Below are positions 8,802-17,609 of a stretch of 64,000 nucleotides of DNA, one piece after another (position 1 is the first letter of the stretch; every line of letters begins with the position of its first letter). The position numbers and the translations under genes were made by a program. The notes below the pieces were generated by a model. It was not told where the DNA came from and made no database searches. It saw nothing but the letters and a program-made list of their open reading frames with translations. Origin of the DNA: an uncultured Prolixibacteraceae bacterium (lineage in GTDB: Bacteria; Bacteroidota; Bacteroidia; Bacteroidales; Prolixibacteraceae); NCBI GenBank assembly GCA_937915865.1, contig CALGIG010000099.1, positions 1 to 64,000 of the forward strand, written 5' to 3'.

Positions 8802-8841
8802 GTAAATCTTCGTTTCTCGATTTCTTTCCTATTATTGACTA

Positions 8842-9378
8842 ATGAACGTTTTTGTCAAGAATAAAGAGCTAACAATTAGGCGATTTGTAAATGCCGACAT
8901 AGATAATCTGTTTAGTTATCTCCAGAAATTAAGTGCTGAAACAAGAAGTAAATTTGCTCCTCATTTATTTGATAGAGAATCGATAGAAAAATTTTACAAA
9001 GATTCGTCAAACATGGCTTATCTGGTTTTCGATTGTGAATGTGATGAAATTGTTGCCTATTCAATTGTGAAAACCGGGATAGTCGACTGTGACTTTGAAC
9101 GCTTTCGTTCTTATGGGTTAAATTTGAATAACGCATCTGATTATACATTTGCGCCATCGGTCGCTGATGGATGGCAAAGCTGTGGAATTGGCAGTATTAT
9201 GCTTCAGTTTATTCTTCATGAATTAAAGCAAGCAGATGTGAACCGGTTGTTTTTATGGGGAGGTGTGCAGTCTAAAAACAAAAAAGCTGTGAATTATTAT
9301 AAAAAATTTGGATTCAGAACGTTGGGGTACTTTTTTCACAATGTTGATAATTGCGATATGGTACTCGATTTTAAATAA
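8842..9378 (+). CDS. GNAT family N-acetyltransferase
   Basis: A 178-residue acetyl-CoA-dependent transferase of the GNAT fold. The N-terminal TIRRFVNADIDNLFSYL segment is the usual first strand and helix. Motif A with the CoA pyrophosphate loop is WQSCGIGSIML at about residues 112-122, and a C-terminal segment NKKAVNYYKKFGFRTLG fits motif B. The substrate cannot be inferred. It stands alone between the terminator at 8778 and a long non-coding stretch. Start is ATG at 8842. Confidence 0.85.
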   Translation: MNVFVKNKELTIRRFVNADIDNLFSYLQKLSAETRSKFAPHLFDRESIEKFYKDSSNMAYLVFDCECDEIVAYSIVKTGIVDCDFERFRSYGLNLNNASDYTFAPSVADGWQSCGIGSIMLQFILHELKQADVNRLFLWGGVQSKNKKAVNYYKKFGFRTLGYFFHNVDNCDMVLDFK

Positions 9379-9875
9379 ACCGCCAAAAGTAAATACCTGT
9401 GCCCTTAGTATGTTGTTTTTCTGTAAACGCTTTAAACTCTGTCTTGTAGCGGTTTAACGGGTGATAATCATTAGAATTTTATTTAGAATGTTTATTTGTG
9501 ATTAGATATTTCAATAGAAAATCTGTCCCGTTTCGTCAAAACAAGATGAATTTGACAGTTTAATTTATCATTCTGTGTTTTTTTAGGCTTAAAATTGCAC
9601 AATCGAAAACAAAAACAAAGAGAAACAATAGTCAATTTTCACCGCTCAAAGTTTTTATCTGCACGATAGTGTGAGTTCAAACAAAGAAAACTATCCTTTA
9701 AAGGTGAAAAGTTACAATCATTTTATGGATCTTTTTTCATCCAAATACGAAATATTCCCAATCCTTAAGAATAAGGCCGGGAATATTTCTCTTTATAATA
9801 AATAGGATTACAAAGTCAACATCAATAAATCTTAACAAGAATTGTGGCACAATATTGTTTAATAATTAATTTGAT
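9379..9875 (+). other. 497-base non-coding region with a structured element
   Basis: No supported ORF. The clear structure is an inverted repeat 9749-9759 / 9779-9789 (11 bp) that encloses a second 5-bp stem 9763-9767 / 9772-9776, followed by a pyrimidine-rich stretch. It lies far from the upstream gene (370 bases), so it may be the terminator of an unannotated small RNA between 9400 and 9750, or a leader element of the HU-like gene. Confidence 0.35.
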
Positions 9876-10622
9876 ATGGATATTAAAAATCGCATTATTG
9901 TTGAACTTTACGAGCAATCAATTCCCGGCTATGATAGGCAACGTCTTGGAAGGGTTGTTACAACCAAATCGTTAAATGAGGAAGATTTAATAAATATAGC
10001 CATAGCGAGAAATCCCGATTTAAGTTATGATATATTGAAAGAGTCGTTACGTGTTATTAAAGATATTGCATTGGAACAAATTGCCAATGGCGCATCTGTA
10101 TCATTTGGTATGGCTCATTTCGAGCTTTTTGTGAACGGAGTTTTTTGGGGAAATGATATTCATTGGGATGATAGTAAATATAGTCTTGCAATACATCTTA
10201 CTCCCGATGTCAACCTGAGCGAGGCAGTTTCGAAATCAATTGTAGATGTGGTTGGCTTCGCTGATTCGGGTATGGTTATTAGCCAGGTAATCGATGTTTT
10301 AACCGGTGAGATTAATCGAAAGCTTTCACCTGGTGGACCAGTTAATATTTTTGGGCGTAAAATCAAAATTGCCGGCGATAAGCCAGACAATGGGATTAGC
10401 CTGATTAATCAGCAAACTGGTCAGATTGTACACATACCTGTTACTGGTTTGGCTGTTAACGAAGCTCAGAAGATAACATTTGTAGTTCCTTCACGAATTA
10501 ATACGGGTACGTATAAACTTTGCATTAGCACCCAGTATTCTAATGGTCAGCAAATTCTTGATGAACCTCGTTCGTTAATATTTGAGAAAAAATTTGAGAT
10601 TGAGAGTGTCCCCAATTTTTAA
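9876..10622 (+). CDS. HU-like DNA-binding / DUF4469 domain protein
   Basis: The N-terminal half (about residues 1-120) matches the Bacteroidota variant of the HU/IHF fold, with text such as YEQSIPGYDRQRLGRVVTTK and NPDLSYDILKESLRVIKD. The second half (about 125-245) resembles DUF4469, an Ig-like module with GGPVNIFGRKIKIAGD and VTGLAVNEAQKITFVVP. The family is abundant in Bacteroidales, and its role is not firmly known. DNA binding is assumed from the fold. There is no signal peptide, so it is cytoplasmic and probably nucleoid-associated. Start is ATG at 9876. It is monocistronic. Confidence 0.8.
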   Translation: MDIKNRIIVELYEQSIPGYDRQRLGRVVTTKSLNEEDLINIAIARNPDLSYDILKESLRVIKDIALEQIANGASVSFGMAHFELFVNGVFWGNDIHWDDSKYSLAIHLTPDVNLSEAVSKSIVDVVGFADSGMVISQVIDVLTGEINRKLSPGGPVNIFGRKIKIAGDKPDNGISLINQQTGQIVHIPVTGLAVNEAQKITFVVPSRINTGTYKLCISTQYSNGQQILDEPRSLIFEKKFEIESVPNF

Positions 10623-10937
10623 CGGACCTCAAAATGTTGAAGTAAAAAGTATAATAGTGTGTTTCGTATTATTCTTCTGTTTGATGATGGGCATAAGAAA
10701 ATAGACATTTACTTCGTAATTTAAGAGTCTGTTTAAATTTAATTTAAAACTCAGTACTCACCCCATCGTCCCGTTTTAAACGGGACTCTGCCCCTTTCTA
10801 CGCGTAGAGAGGGAAAAAGTCCGATAAATCGGACTTGGGGTGAGTCAAAAAAAGATAGAATTAAAGTTAAAATTCTTCAATAAAAAATTTTAAACAATTT
10901 CTAAATTAATGAATTGATTGCAGCGGTTCTGTCTATT
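10623..10937. other. Intergenic region with a cloverleaf-like repeat
   Basis: A 315-base gap between convergent genes. Its main content is the structured repeat at 10756-10845, listed separately. The rest is AT-rich with no supported gene. Confidence 0.6.
10756..10845. repeat. Palindromic intergenic repeat, cloverleaf form (copy 1)
   Basis: An outer inverted repeat ACTCACCCC (10756-10764) / GGGGTGAGT (10837-10845) encloses three smaller stems: 10768-10785, about 10792-10813, and 10817-10825 / 10828-10836. A copy with the same outer arms but different inner stems lies at 23307-23418. Confidence 0.75.
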
Positions 10938-11495
10938 TTACTTTTTTACGCGGTCAGGATTTTTCTTTATAAAGTCGCCCCAGCTTTTAGCTCCCGTTTT
11001 TACAACCGGATTTCGCATTTGTAAATAGTGACAAACAGCCACTGCGATAGCATCTGTTGCATCAAGTTCCTTGGGTAATTCAGTTAATTTGAACATTTGT
11101 TTCAGGAAAAATGCAACTTGCTCTTTAGCTGCTCGGCCCATGCCTGTAATAGATTGTTTCACCTTTAGTGGGGCATATTCAAATATTGGAATGTTGTTGC
11201 TTAAAGCAATTCCCATAACAATACCCTGGGCACGACCAAGTTTAAGCATGGCCTGAATATCTTTCCCGTAAAATGGTGATTCAATGGCAAGTTCGTCGGG
11301 CTGAAGTTCTTTAATCAAAACATTGGCCCGGTCGAAGATATGCCTGAGTTTTTGATAATGATCGGGAAACCCGGTAGTTTTAATTACTCCAATCTGTAAT
11401 ATTTGAGGTTTATTATCAATGATTTCAATTAATCCATAGCCCATTACATTTGTTCCAGGATCGATGCCAAGTATTTTCAGCGGTTTCTTTTCCAT
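10938..11495 (-). CDS. ruvC: Crossover junction endodeoxyribonuclease RuvC
   Basis: RuvC resolves Holliday junctions made by RecA, together with RuvAB. The RNase H fold with four acidic residues is visible: Asp12 in GIDPGTNVMGYG, Glu in LAIESPFYG, and the pair in DATDAIAVAVCH. A TTG codon at 11510 would add five residues, but the ATG at 11495 gives the usual short lead into the first strand and is preferred (185 residues). It converges with the HU-like gene across the repeat region. It is probably monocistronic. Confidence 0.94.
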   Translation of the reverse strand: MEKKPLKILGIDPGTNVMGYGLIEIIDNKPQILQIGVIKTTGFPDHYQKLRHIFDRANVLIKELQPDELAIESPFYGKDIQAMLKLGRAQGIVMGIALSNNIPIFEYAPLKVKQSITGMGRAAKEQVAFFLKQMFKLTELPKELDATDAIAVAVCHYLQMRNPVVKTGAKSWGDFIKKNPDRVKK

Positions 11496-11643
11496 TCTGT
11501 TTTGGTTCAATGTTCAAAGGTAAAAGATTTGAGGATGTGAAGACGCGGAAAATTTACGATTGGAAGATTTACCATTTACGATTTAGAGACGGTAAATGGC
11601 ATTTCAGGCAACCACTACAACCCGATAACAATGACAACTTTTT

Positions 11644-12516
11644 CTATTTCTTCTGCTGATACCATATCCCGGATATAATAAATACCAGACCAACAAAGGT
11701 GGTATAGTAGATGGTTTCTCCCAGAATAAAATGAATAAAGACAAGCGAAAGGAATGGCGAAAGGAAGATTAGGTTTCCTGTTTTTGCATTGTTTTCGCTC
11801 AATTGCATGGCTTTCATCCAAAGAATATAAGTAAATCCAAGTTCGAAGAATCCAATGTATATTGCAGCTGGCAAAGCTTTAATGTCGGGCAGGCTGAAAT
11901 CAGTAAAAAACAGGGAGGCGATTATCAGGTAAGTTATTCCAAAGGCAAAGTTCCAGAACAGTTTTAACGTTTCTTCGCGTTTATCAATCACACTTAAAAC
12001 CCAAAAAAGGGCCCAGATTATGCTGCTTCCTACTGCTAAAAGTACGCCAGTTGTATTTGTATTAACTATTCCAGATAAACTGCCTTGCGAAGAGATGAAT
12101 ACAACTCCCACAAAACTAACCAGGATTGCCACAATATTTCGGAAAGTAATTTTCTGTTTTAAAAGTGGGGCCGAAAGCAATGCTAAAGTTACCGGCCAAA
12201 TCATATTTAGTGGCTGTGCTACCTGGGCTGGCAAAAGGTTATAGGCTTGAAATAGAATGAGGTAATATCCAAATGGGTTTAGCAGCCCAAGTAAAGCCGA
12301 TTTTGCCAACCCTGATAAAGAAATGGTGAATAATTCACGAAATCTGCCTTGAATTAAAATTACCAATAAAAAAACCAACAATGAAAAAAATGATGCCAGT
12401 AGAATTAGGTAAACCGGAGATAAAACTTTCAATCCAAGTTTAAAGGCTGTGGCAACAGTCGACCACAAAAAAACTGACAAGAGCGCGTAAATATATGCTT
12501 TTGACAGTTTCTTCAT
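11644..12516 (-). CDS. EamA/DMT family membrane transporter
   Basis: 290 residues with about ten hydrophobic segments in two repeated halves, as in the drug/metabolite transporter superfamily. Typical text includes PVYLILLASFFSLLVFLLV in the first EamA repeat and GVLLAVGSSIIWALFWVLSV opening the second. The substrate is unknown. Members export amino acids or metabolites or take up sugars. The start codon overlaps the stop of the upstream TPR gene by 4 bases (ATGA at 12513-12516), so the two are translationally coupled. The C-terminus ends in QQKK, as expected on the cytoplasmic side. Confidence 0.88.
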   Translation of the reverse strand: MKKLSKAYIYALLSVFLWSTVATAFKLGLKVLSPVYLILLASFFSLLVFLLVILIQGRFRELFTISLSGLAKSALLGLLNPFGYYLILFQAYNLLPAQVAQPLNMIWPVTLALLSAPLLKQKITFRNIVAILVSFVGVVFISSQGSLSGIVNTNTTGVLLAVGSSIIWALFWVLSVIDKREETLKLFWNFAFGITYLIIASLFFTDFSLPDIKALPAAIYIGFFELGFTYILWMKAMQLSENNAKTGNLIFLSPFLSLVFIHFILGETIYYTTFVGLVFIISGIWYQQKK

Positions 12517-14342
12517 TTATTTTCGGTTTGTGGTTCGGTTCCTTCAAGTTTCCGGTATTCGGTTCGCGAATCAACAACGTAAACACTTCCAGGGTAATCT
12601 GTCATCATTTTTTTGAATAATTCTTTTGCTTCAGCTTTTCTATTTAAATTGTTTTCGTATAACAGCGCTAGTTTGTATAAAGCGTTATCGGCCAGTATGT
12701 CCCAACTGTAATTTTTAACTACCTGGTCGTAAAATTTAGCAGCTTCGTCGTATTTTCCCTGTTTTTGAAATATGGTTGCTTTTCTGAATAAAACATCGTC
12801 GGCCAGCGAGTTGTCGGGATAAACCTTCGAAACAGAGTCGAGCACAGCAATAGCTTCGCCGAAGTTGTTACGAAATACCTGTAAATCGGCCCGTGCAAAC
12901 ATTTGCAATGGCGCAGTAAGGCTATCCGATTCCATGTTTTCGTTAATAAAAAGCGATAAGTCCATTGCATCGTTTGCAATTAGTTTAGAAGTACTTGCTC
13001 TAAGTGCATCAAGCTGAGCTTTGGCCCATTTAAAGTTACCCATGTAATAACCGAGTTTGGCCTTTTTGAATTTCACATCATCGCTGATTGGGTTACTTTT
13101 GTTTGCTTCAATTACTTGCGAGTAGGTAATTACTGCTTCCCATAAGTCGCCTGAATAAACGTATATATCGGCCAGTTCAGCTTTCAACGACAGCATTATT
13201 GGTTGAGTTATTCCTTTCAGCGCCAGACCATCATTTAAGATTTTCAGCGCATTATCTGGTTGGTTGAGGTAAAAGGCGAGTAAATGAGCATAGTCGATAA
13301 TCAAATCGGTTGATTCGGGAGATGTGCCAACGGCAGAAAATGTGTTTGCGAACATTTCCTGAATTTCTTTGGCTTTTGCAGTGTCTATCATTTCTTCTTT
13401 GACAAAGCGATTGTAATTCATACGCATCCGCTGTATGATAGCCTGGTAATAGGATTCAGTAATTTTTGATTTTCCTGCCACATAATCGTAGGCTTTAGTG
13501 GCTTCATCGTAGTATTTGTTTGATGCAGAAATATTGGCAAGTTCGAGTATGCTGTTATCTTCGGTACCGGTACGTTTATCAAGAGCAATGGCTTGCCGGG
13601 TAGCTGCAACAAAGTTTCGCTCCTGAATGAATAACCAGATTAACAATCTGTTGTAAATAATTAAGTTGGGTTCTTGCTGAATGTGCCGTAATACTCTTGC
13701 TTTAAGTTGTTTAATAATTTCTCCGTCATTATCCATTGCCAAAACCGAAAGCAGGTTGCTCTTCACAATTTCAACATTGCTTTCTTTTAATTTTACCCAT
13801 ACGAGGTATTCATCCAGCATTTTATCATAATTTCGCATGTAGTAATACACACGGGCGAGTTCGTAGTTGTAAGTAGAGTTACCTTGTGCCGACCGGGCTT
13901 TCAGGAATACTTTTTCCGCAAAATCGTATTCTCGTCGGTTCAGAAACTGATTGGCCAGGCCAGGAAATTCAACAGGGTTTGAAACAGATGCAATTGCTTT
14001 AGTATAAAGGTTGTCAGCCTCGTCAACCTGCCCCATTGTTTTTTTCAGAAAGCCCCATTGAACATACCAGTAAGCATCAGCCGAGTTTCCACGAAGCCCT
14101 TTTTTGATTGCTTTTTCAGCTTTTTCATATTCGTGAATTGCAAGCAAACAATCGAAATATATATTGAAATAACCTTCGGCTTTAGTACTCGAATACAATT
14201 CTTCGTACAATTCGGCGGCCTTGCCAAATTCTTTATTTTGATAATATTGGCTTGCCAATATTGTTTTATTCTGAAAGTCGTTGTTTTGTCCGAATAGCAA
14301 AATCGGAGCCAGTAAAAAGAGAATGCCAGGCAAAATCTTCAT
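12513..14342 (-). CDS. Periplasmic tetratricopeptide repeat protein
   Basis: 609 residues with an N-terminal signal peptide (MKILPGILFLLAPILLFGQ) and TPR units throughout. The N-terminal set covers YYQNKEFGKAAELYEEL and EKAEKAIKKGLRGNSADAYW. The C-terminal set shows ADDVLFRKATIFQKQGKYDE and a repeat ending near KAEAKELFKKM. These C-terminal units resemble YbgF/BamD-type modules. It is likely a periplasmic or outer-membrane scaffold. The partner is unknown. It overlaps the EamA gene by 4 bases, which is an odd functional pairing. Start is ATG at 14342. Confidence 0.82.
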   Translation of the reverse strand: MKILPGILFLLAPILLFGQNNDFQNKTILASQYYQNKEFGKAAELYEELYSSTKAEGYFNIYFDCLLAIHEYEKAEKAIKKGLRGNSADAYWYVQWGFLKKTMGQVDEADNLYTKAIASVSNPVEFPGLANQFLNRREYDFAEKVFLKARSAQGNSTYNYELARVYYYMRNYDKMLDEYLVWVKLKESNVEIVKSNLLSVLAMDNDGEIIKQLKARVLRHIQQEPNLIIYNRLLIWLFIQERNFVAATRQAIALDKRTGTEDNSILELANISASNKYYDEATKAYDYVAGKSKITESYYQAIIQRMRMNYNRFVKEEMIDTAKAKEIQEMFANTFSAVGTSPESTDLIIDYAHLLAFYLNQPDNALKILNDGLALKGITQPIMLSLKAELADIYVYSGDLWEAVITYSQVIEANKSNPISDDVKFKKAKLGYYMGNFKWAKAQLDALRASTSKLIANDAMDLSLFINENMESDSLTAPLQMFARADLQVFRNNFGEAIAVLDSVSKVYPDNSLADDVLFRKATIFQKQGKYDEAAKFYDQVVKNYSWDILADNALYKLALLYENNLNRKAEAKELFKKMMTDYPGSVYVVDSRTEYRKLEGTEPQTENK

Positions 14343-14491
14343 GAACTCATTTTATTGATTGAGTACAAAAATAACAATCCAAAGCGTTTTCAGCAGGTAA
14401 AATCTGCCCTAGATTACTCAGATTAAGAATTTAATGGGTTTTCAATCGGTGTTTATTCGTTTAATCATGTGGTGAAAACAGTTATTCGCTT

Positions 14492-14499
14492 TAATTTTG
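14492..14499 (+). promoter_or_regulatory. Candidate -7 promoter element of lipA
   Basis: TAATTTTG fits TAnnTTTG, 16 bases before the lipA ATG, implying a very short leader. There is no clear -33 element. Confidence 0.3.
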
Positions 14500-14515
14500 A
14501 GGCAAAATTTTTTAA

Positions 14516-15382
14516 ATGACATCGGAAATAAAAGAAAGAGAACGGCTCCCCCGCTGGATGAAGATGCAACTGCCCAAAGGTGAAAGCTATTCGAAAGTGA
14601 AAAACCTTGTGATGCAACATAAGCTTCATACGATTTGTACCAGCGGAAATTGCCCCAATATTGGTGAATGTTGGAACAGAGGAACGGCAACTTTTATGAT
14701 TTTAGGCGACATTTGTACCCGCAACTGCAAATTTTGTGGTGTTTCAACTGGAAAACCATTGCCTCCGGATCCGGGAGAACCACGCCGTATAGCCGAATCG
14801 GTAAAAATTATGCAGCTTAAACATGCTGTGATTACTTCGGTTGATCGCGACGATTTGCCCGATTTGGGCGCAGGCATTTGGGCTGAAACTATTCGTGAGG
14901 TGAAAAAACTTAATCAGGAAACGAAGATTGAAGTGCTGATTCCTGATTTTCAGGGGAAAGTAGAATTGATACAACAGGTTATTGGCGCAGCTCCTGAGGT
15001 AATTTCGCACAATATGGAAACTGTTGAGCGCCTTACGCCACAAATTAGGAGTGCTGCAAAATACCAAACCAGTTTGTCGGTCCTGAAAATGATTGCTGAT
15101 TCAGGACTTGTTGCAAAATCTGGAATTATGCTGGGTTTGGGCGAAACTGAGGCTGAAGTGTTACAAGTGATGGATGATCTTCGTTCGGTGGATTGTAAAG
15201 TGATGACCATTGGACAATACCTGGCGCCAACATTAAATCACATTCAGGTAAAAGAATATATTACACCCGAACAATTCGACCGGTACCGAACAATCGGGCT
15301 CGAAAAGGGTTTTTCTTTTGTTGAAAGCAGTCCGCTTGTGCGTTCGTCGTACCGGGCTGAATTACATTCGGGAGCAAAATAG
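14516..15382 (+). CDS. lipA: Lipoyl synthase
   Basis: LipA is a radical-SAM enzyme that inserts two sulfurs into protein-bound octanoyl groups to make lipoate. Both clusters are visible. The auxiliary cluster uses Cys41, Cys46 and Cys52 (CTSGNCPNIGEC). The SAM cluster uses Cys67, Cys71 and Cys74 (CTRNCKFC). The C-terminal RSSYRAE motif supplies the serine ligand of the auxiliary cluster. The length of 288 is normal. lipB lies 191 bases downstream on the same strand, so the pair makes and finishes the cofactor for 2-oxoacid dehydrogenases and the glycine cleavage system. Confidence 0.97.
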   Translation: MTSEIKERERLPRWMKMQLPKGESYSKVKNLVMQHKLHTICTSGNCPNIGECWNRGTATFMILGDICTRNCKFCGVSTGKPLPPDPGEPRRIAESVKIMQLKHAVITSVDRDDLPDLGAGIWAETIREVKKLNQETKIEVLIPDFQGKVELIQQVIGAAPEVISHNMETVERLTPQIRSAAKYQTSLSVLKMIADSGLVAKSGIMLGLGETEAEVLQVMDDLRSVDCKVMTIGQYLAPTLNHIQVKEYITPEQFDRYRTIGLEKGFSFVESSPLVRSSYRAELHSGAK

Positions 15383-15573
15383 AGTGTTTTTATTAGCTTT
15401 GTAAAAACTCAATTATATCGGGAGTACTTAGAGAACATGGATTTACACTGTGGCTGAATTGATGTTTGCTGGGGAAAAAGTCTGGCGCGGAAACGGGATA
15501 ATTTGGCTGATGATTTGTCCATCGCCGGAATTTTAGAAAAAAAGGTTGGTAAGGTTTAATTAATTAACGATTC

Positions 15574-16242
15574 ATGGCAAATTTTAATTACGAAGATTTA
15601 GGATTAAAAGATTATAAGAAATGTTGGGATTACCAGGAAACCATTCATCAGCAGATTGTTGATGACAAACTTCAGCATAAAGTGCCGAGCCAGCTAAGCC
15701 GTTTTTTGATGGTTGAGCACCCGCACGTTTATACCTTGGGGCGAAGTGGAGACGAGCATAACCTGTTGATTAATGCCGATTTCCTGAAAAAAATTGATGC
15801 TGTTTACTACAGAATAAACAGAGGTGGCGACATTACATATCATGGTCCGGGTCAATTGGTCTGTTACCCTATTATCGATTTGGAATATTACAAAATTGGT
15901 GTGAAAGACTATATTTATAAAATGGAGCAGGCAATTATTCGAACTATTGCTGAATACGGACTTTCTGGTGCATTAAAAGATGGTGCAACAGGAGTTTGGC
16001 TCGATTCTGACGATCCGGCACTGGCAAGGAAAATTTGCGCAATCGGTGTGCGCGTAAGTCGCGGTGTTACTATGCATGGTTTTGCCATGAATGTGAATAC
16101 CGACATGCGTTACTTCAATTACATTAATCCCTGTGGATTTATTACTTATGGTGTTACTTCGCTCGAACGTGAACTTGGCCGGAAGGTTGAAATGGACGAA
16201 GTAAAGGAAATCGTTAAAGTAAAGTTTAACGAACTGTACTGA
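15574..16242 (+). CDS. lipB: Octanoyltransferase
   Basis: LipB moves octanoate from acyl carrier protein to the lipoyl domains of target enzymes, the step before LipA. The family motifs RGGDITYHGPGQLVCYP and KICAIGVRVSRGVTMHGFAM are complete, and INPCGF supplies the catalytic cysteine, with the catalytic lysine in the KICAIG strand. The length of 222 is normal. Start is ATG at 15574. It is convergent with the RND efflux operon. Confidence 0.95.
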   Translation: MANFNYEDLGLKDYKKCWDYQETIHQQIVDDKLQHKVPSQLSRFLMVEHPHVYTLGRSGDEHNLLINADFLKKIDAVYYRINRGGDITYHGPGQLVCYPIIDLEYYKIGVKDYIYKMEQAIIRTIAEYGLSGALKDGATGVWLDSDDPALARKICAIGVRVSRGVTMHGFAMNVNTDMRYFNYINPCGFITYGVTSLERELGRKVEMDEVKEIVKVKFNELY

Positions 16243-16306
16243 AAGATTTGATAGTTTGGAGATTAGTAAATGTTGTATACAAGTCATCTTCAAATACTCA
16301 AATCTT

Positions 16307-17602
16307 CTAGTTTCCCAATTTATACATTAGGCGTTTCAATTCAATTTCAGCAATTTTAGCGGCATAACTTAGGTTAATGAATTGGTAACCTGTGTTTTCG
16401 AAACTTGCTTGTGCAGCTTTAACATCAAGAATGGTAGCTTGGTTTACCTGAAAACGTTGCAGCACTACATTAATCAGTTTTCCCGATAATTCAATCGTGT
16501 TTTTCTGGGCATCCAGCTGTTGAATGGCCGAATTATACGATTGATGTGTTTTTATAGCGCCTGAAGTAAGTGTATTTAACAAGCTTTCTTTTTGTAGATT
16601 AGCATTTTCGATGTTGAATTCAGCTACATCTTTTTGAGCTTTATAAGCTCCGCCGTTAAAAATTGGAATAGCAAGGGTTAAGCCAACATTAGGACCATAA
16701 CTCTCATTTAATAATATGTTTCCTGCTGAGTTTTTTGTCCGGCTCATGCTGTACCCACCAGTCAGGCGAAGTGTTGGATAACGAAGGGCAGAAACTTCTT
16801 TCAATACCTGTTCGTTTATTTTCACCTGTTCTTCAGTGGCCATATACTGTGGATTTTGGTTTAAATAAGTAGTTACTTCGTTTAGTTGGATTGAGTTATC
16901 GATTGATATGCTGTCTGTTATGGTGTATGGATAATATGTTTTTTGACTCATCAACTGTAAAAGGTCGGTTTTTACCTGTTCAACTACAGCTTGCTGTGTC
17001 AGAAGGCTTTGTCTGGCGGTGTTCACATCAATTTGAGCCTGAAGAAAATCGGCATCATTGGCCATGCCAACATTTTTCTTTTCAGTAATAATATCCAGTT
17101 TTTTCTGAGAAACTTCAAGCGAAGTCTGCATAATTTTCAGATATTCCTGTTGTCGTACTATGTCGTAATATTTGGCCATAACAGTAGCGATGCTATTCTG
17201 AATCTGGTTATTCAGCAAAAGTTCACTTTGCTGTTGTAAACTGTTTAATCGTTTTTTGGTAGCCCAAACTTTAAAACCATTGTACAGGGTCATCGCAGCA
17301 GTGGCGCTCGAACTAAGCGAACTAGCAGTAGCCTGGGGTTTATTAATCTTGACACCTGTATATAGTTCCTGATTAACATTGACATACGATTGGTTGTCGC
17401 TTAAATTAATATTGACAGATGGCAATCCTCCGGCAACACCTAACTTATTGTTTTTTTTACTTATATCCAGATTATTTGCAGCAATTTGTATGTCGAAACT
17501 GTTTTTTAGGGTTGTGTCAATTGCACTTTTCAATGAAATTACTGTTTGAGAAATTCCAACAAAAGGAAGAAAAAGCGTTATGTATAAAATTAATTTCTTC
17601 AT
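16307..17602 (-). CDS. TolC-family outer membrane efflux protein
   Basis: A signal peptide (MKKLILYITLFLPFVGISQ) is followed by two repeats of the outer-membrane factor fold with long coiled-coil helices, for example NADFLQAQIDVNTARQSLLT and NQATILDVKAAQASFENTGY. The ORF can open at a TTG (17608), but the ATG at 17602 begins the signal peptide and is preferred, giving 431 residues. It is the third gene of an operon with the RND pump (7 bases upstream) and the adaptor, so it forms the exit duct of a tripartite pump. Confidence 0.9.
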   Translation of the reverse strand: MKKLILYITLFLPFVGISQTVISLKSAIDTTLKNSFDIQIAANNLDISKKNNKLGVAGGLPSVNINLSDNQSYVNVNQELYTGVKINKPQATASSLSSSATAAMTLYNGFKVWATKKRLNSLQQQSELLLNNQIQNSIATVMAKYYDIVRQQEYLKIMQTSLEVSQKKLDIITEKKNVGMANDADFLQAQIDVNTARQSLLTQQAVVEQVKTDLLQLMSQKTYYPYTITDSISIDNSIQLNEVTTYLNQNPQYMATEEQVKINEQVLKEVSALRYPTLRLTGGYSMSRTKNSAGNILLNESYGPNVGLTLAIPIFNGGAYKAQKDVAEFNIENANLQKESLLNTLTSGAIKTHQSYNSAIQQLDAQKNTIELSGKLINVVLQRFQVNQATILDVKAAQASFENTGYQFINLSYAAKIAEIELKRLMYKLGN

Positions 17603-17609
17603 GGTCAAA

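Noticed and set aside
11511..11643. Short repeats of the form TTTACGATT near ruvC
   Set aside because: They are brief and degenerate, and I cannot tie them to a function.
16243..16306. Terminator between lipB and the TolC gene
   Set aside because: A 9-base inverted match exists but is separated by about 46 bases and has no proper T tract.
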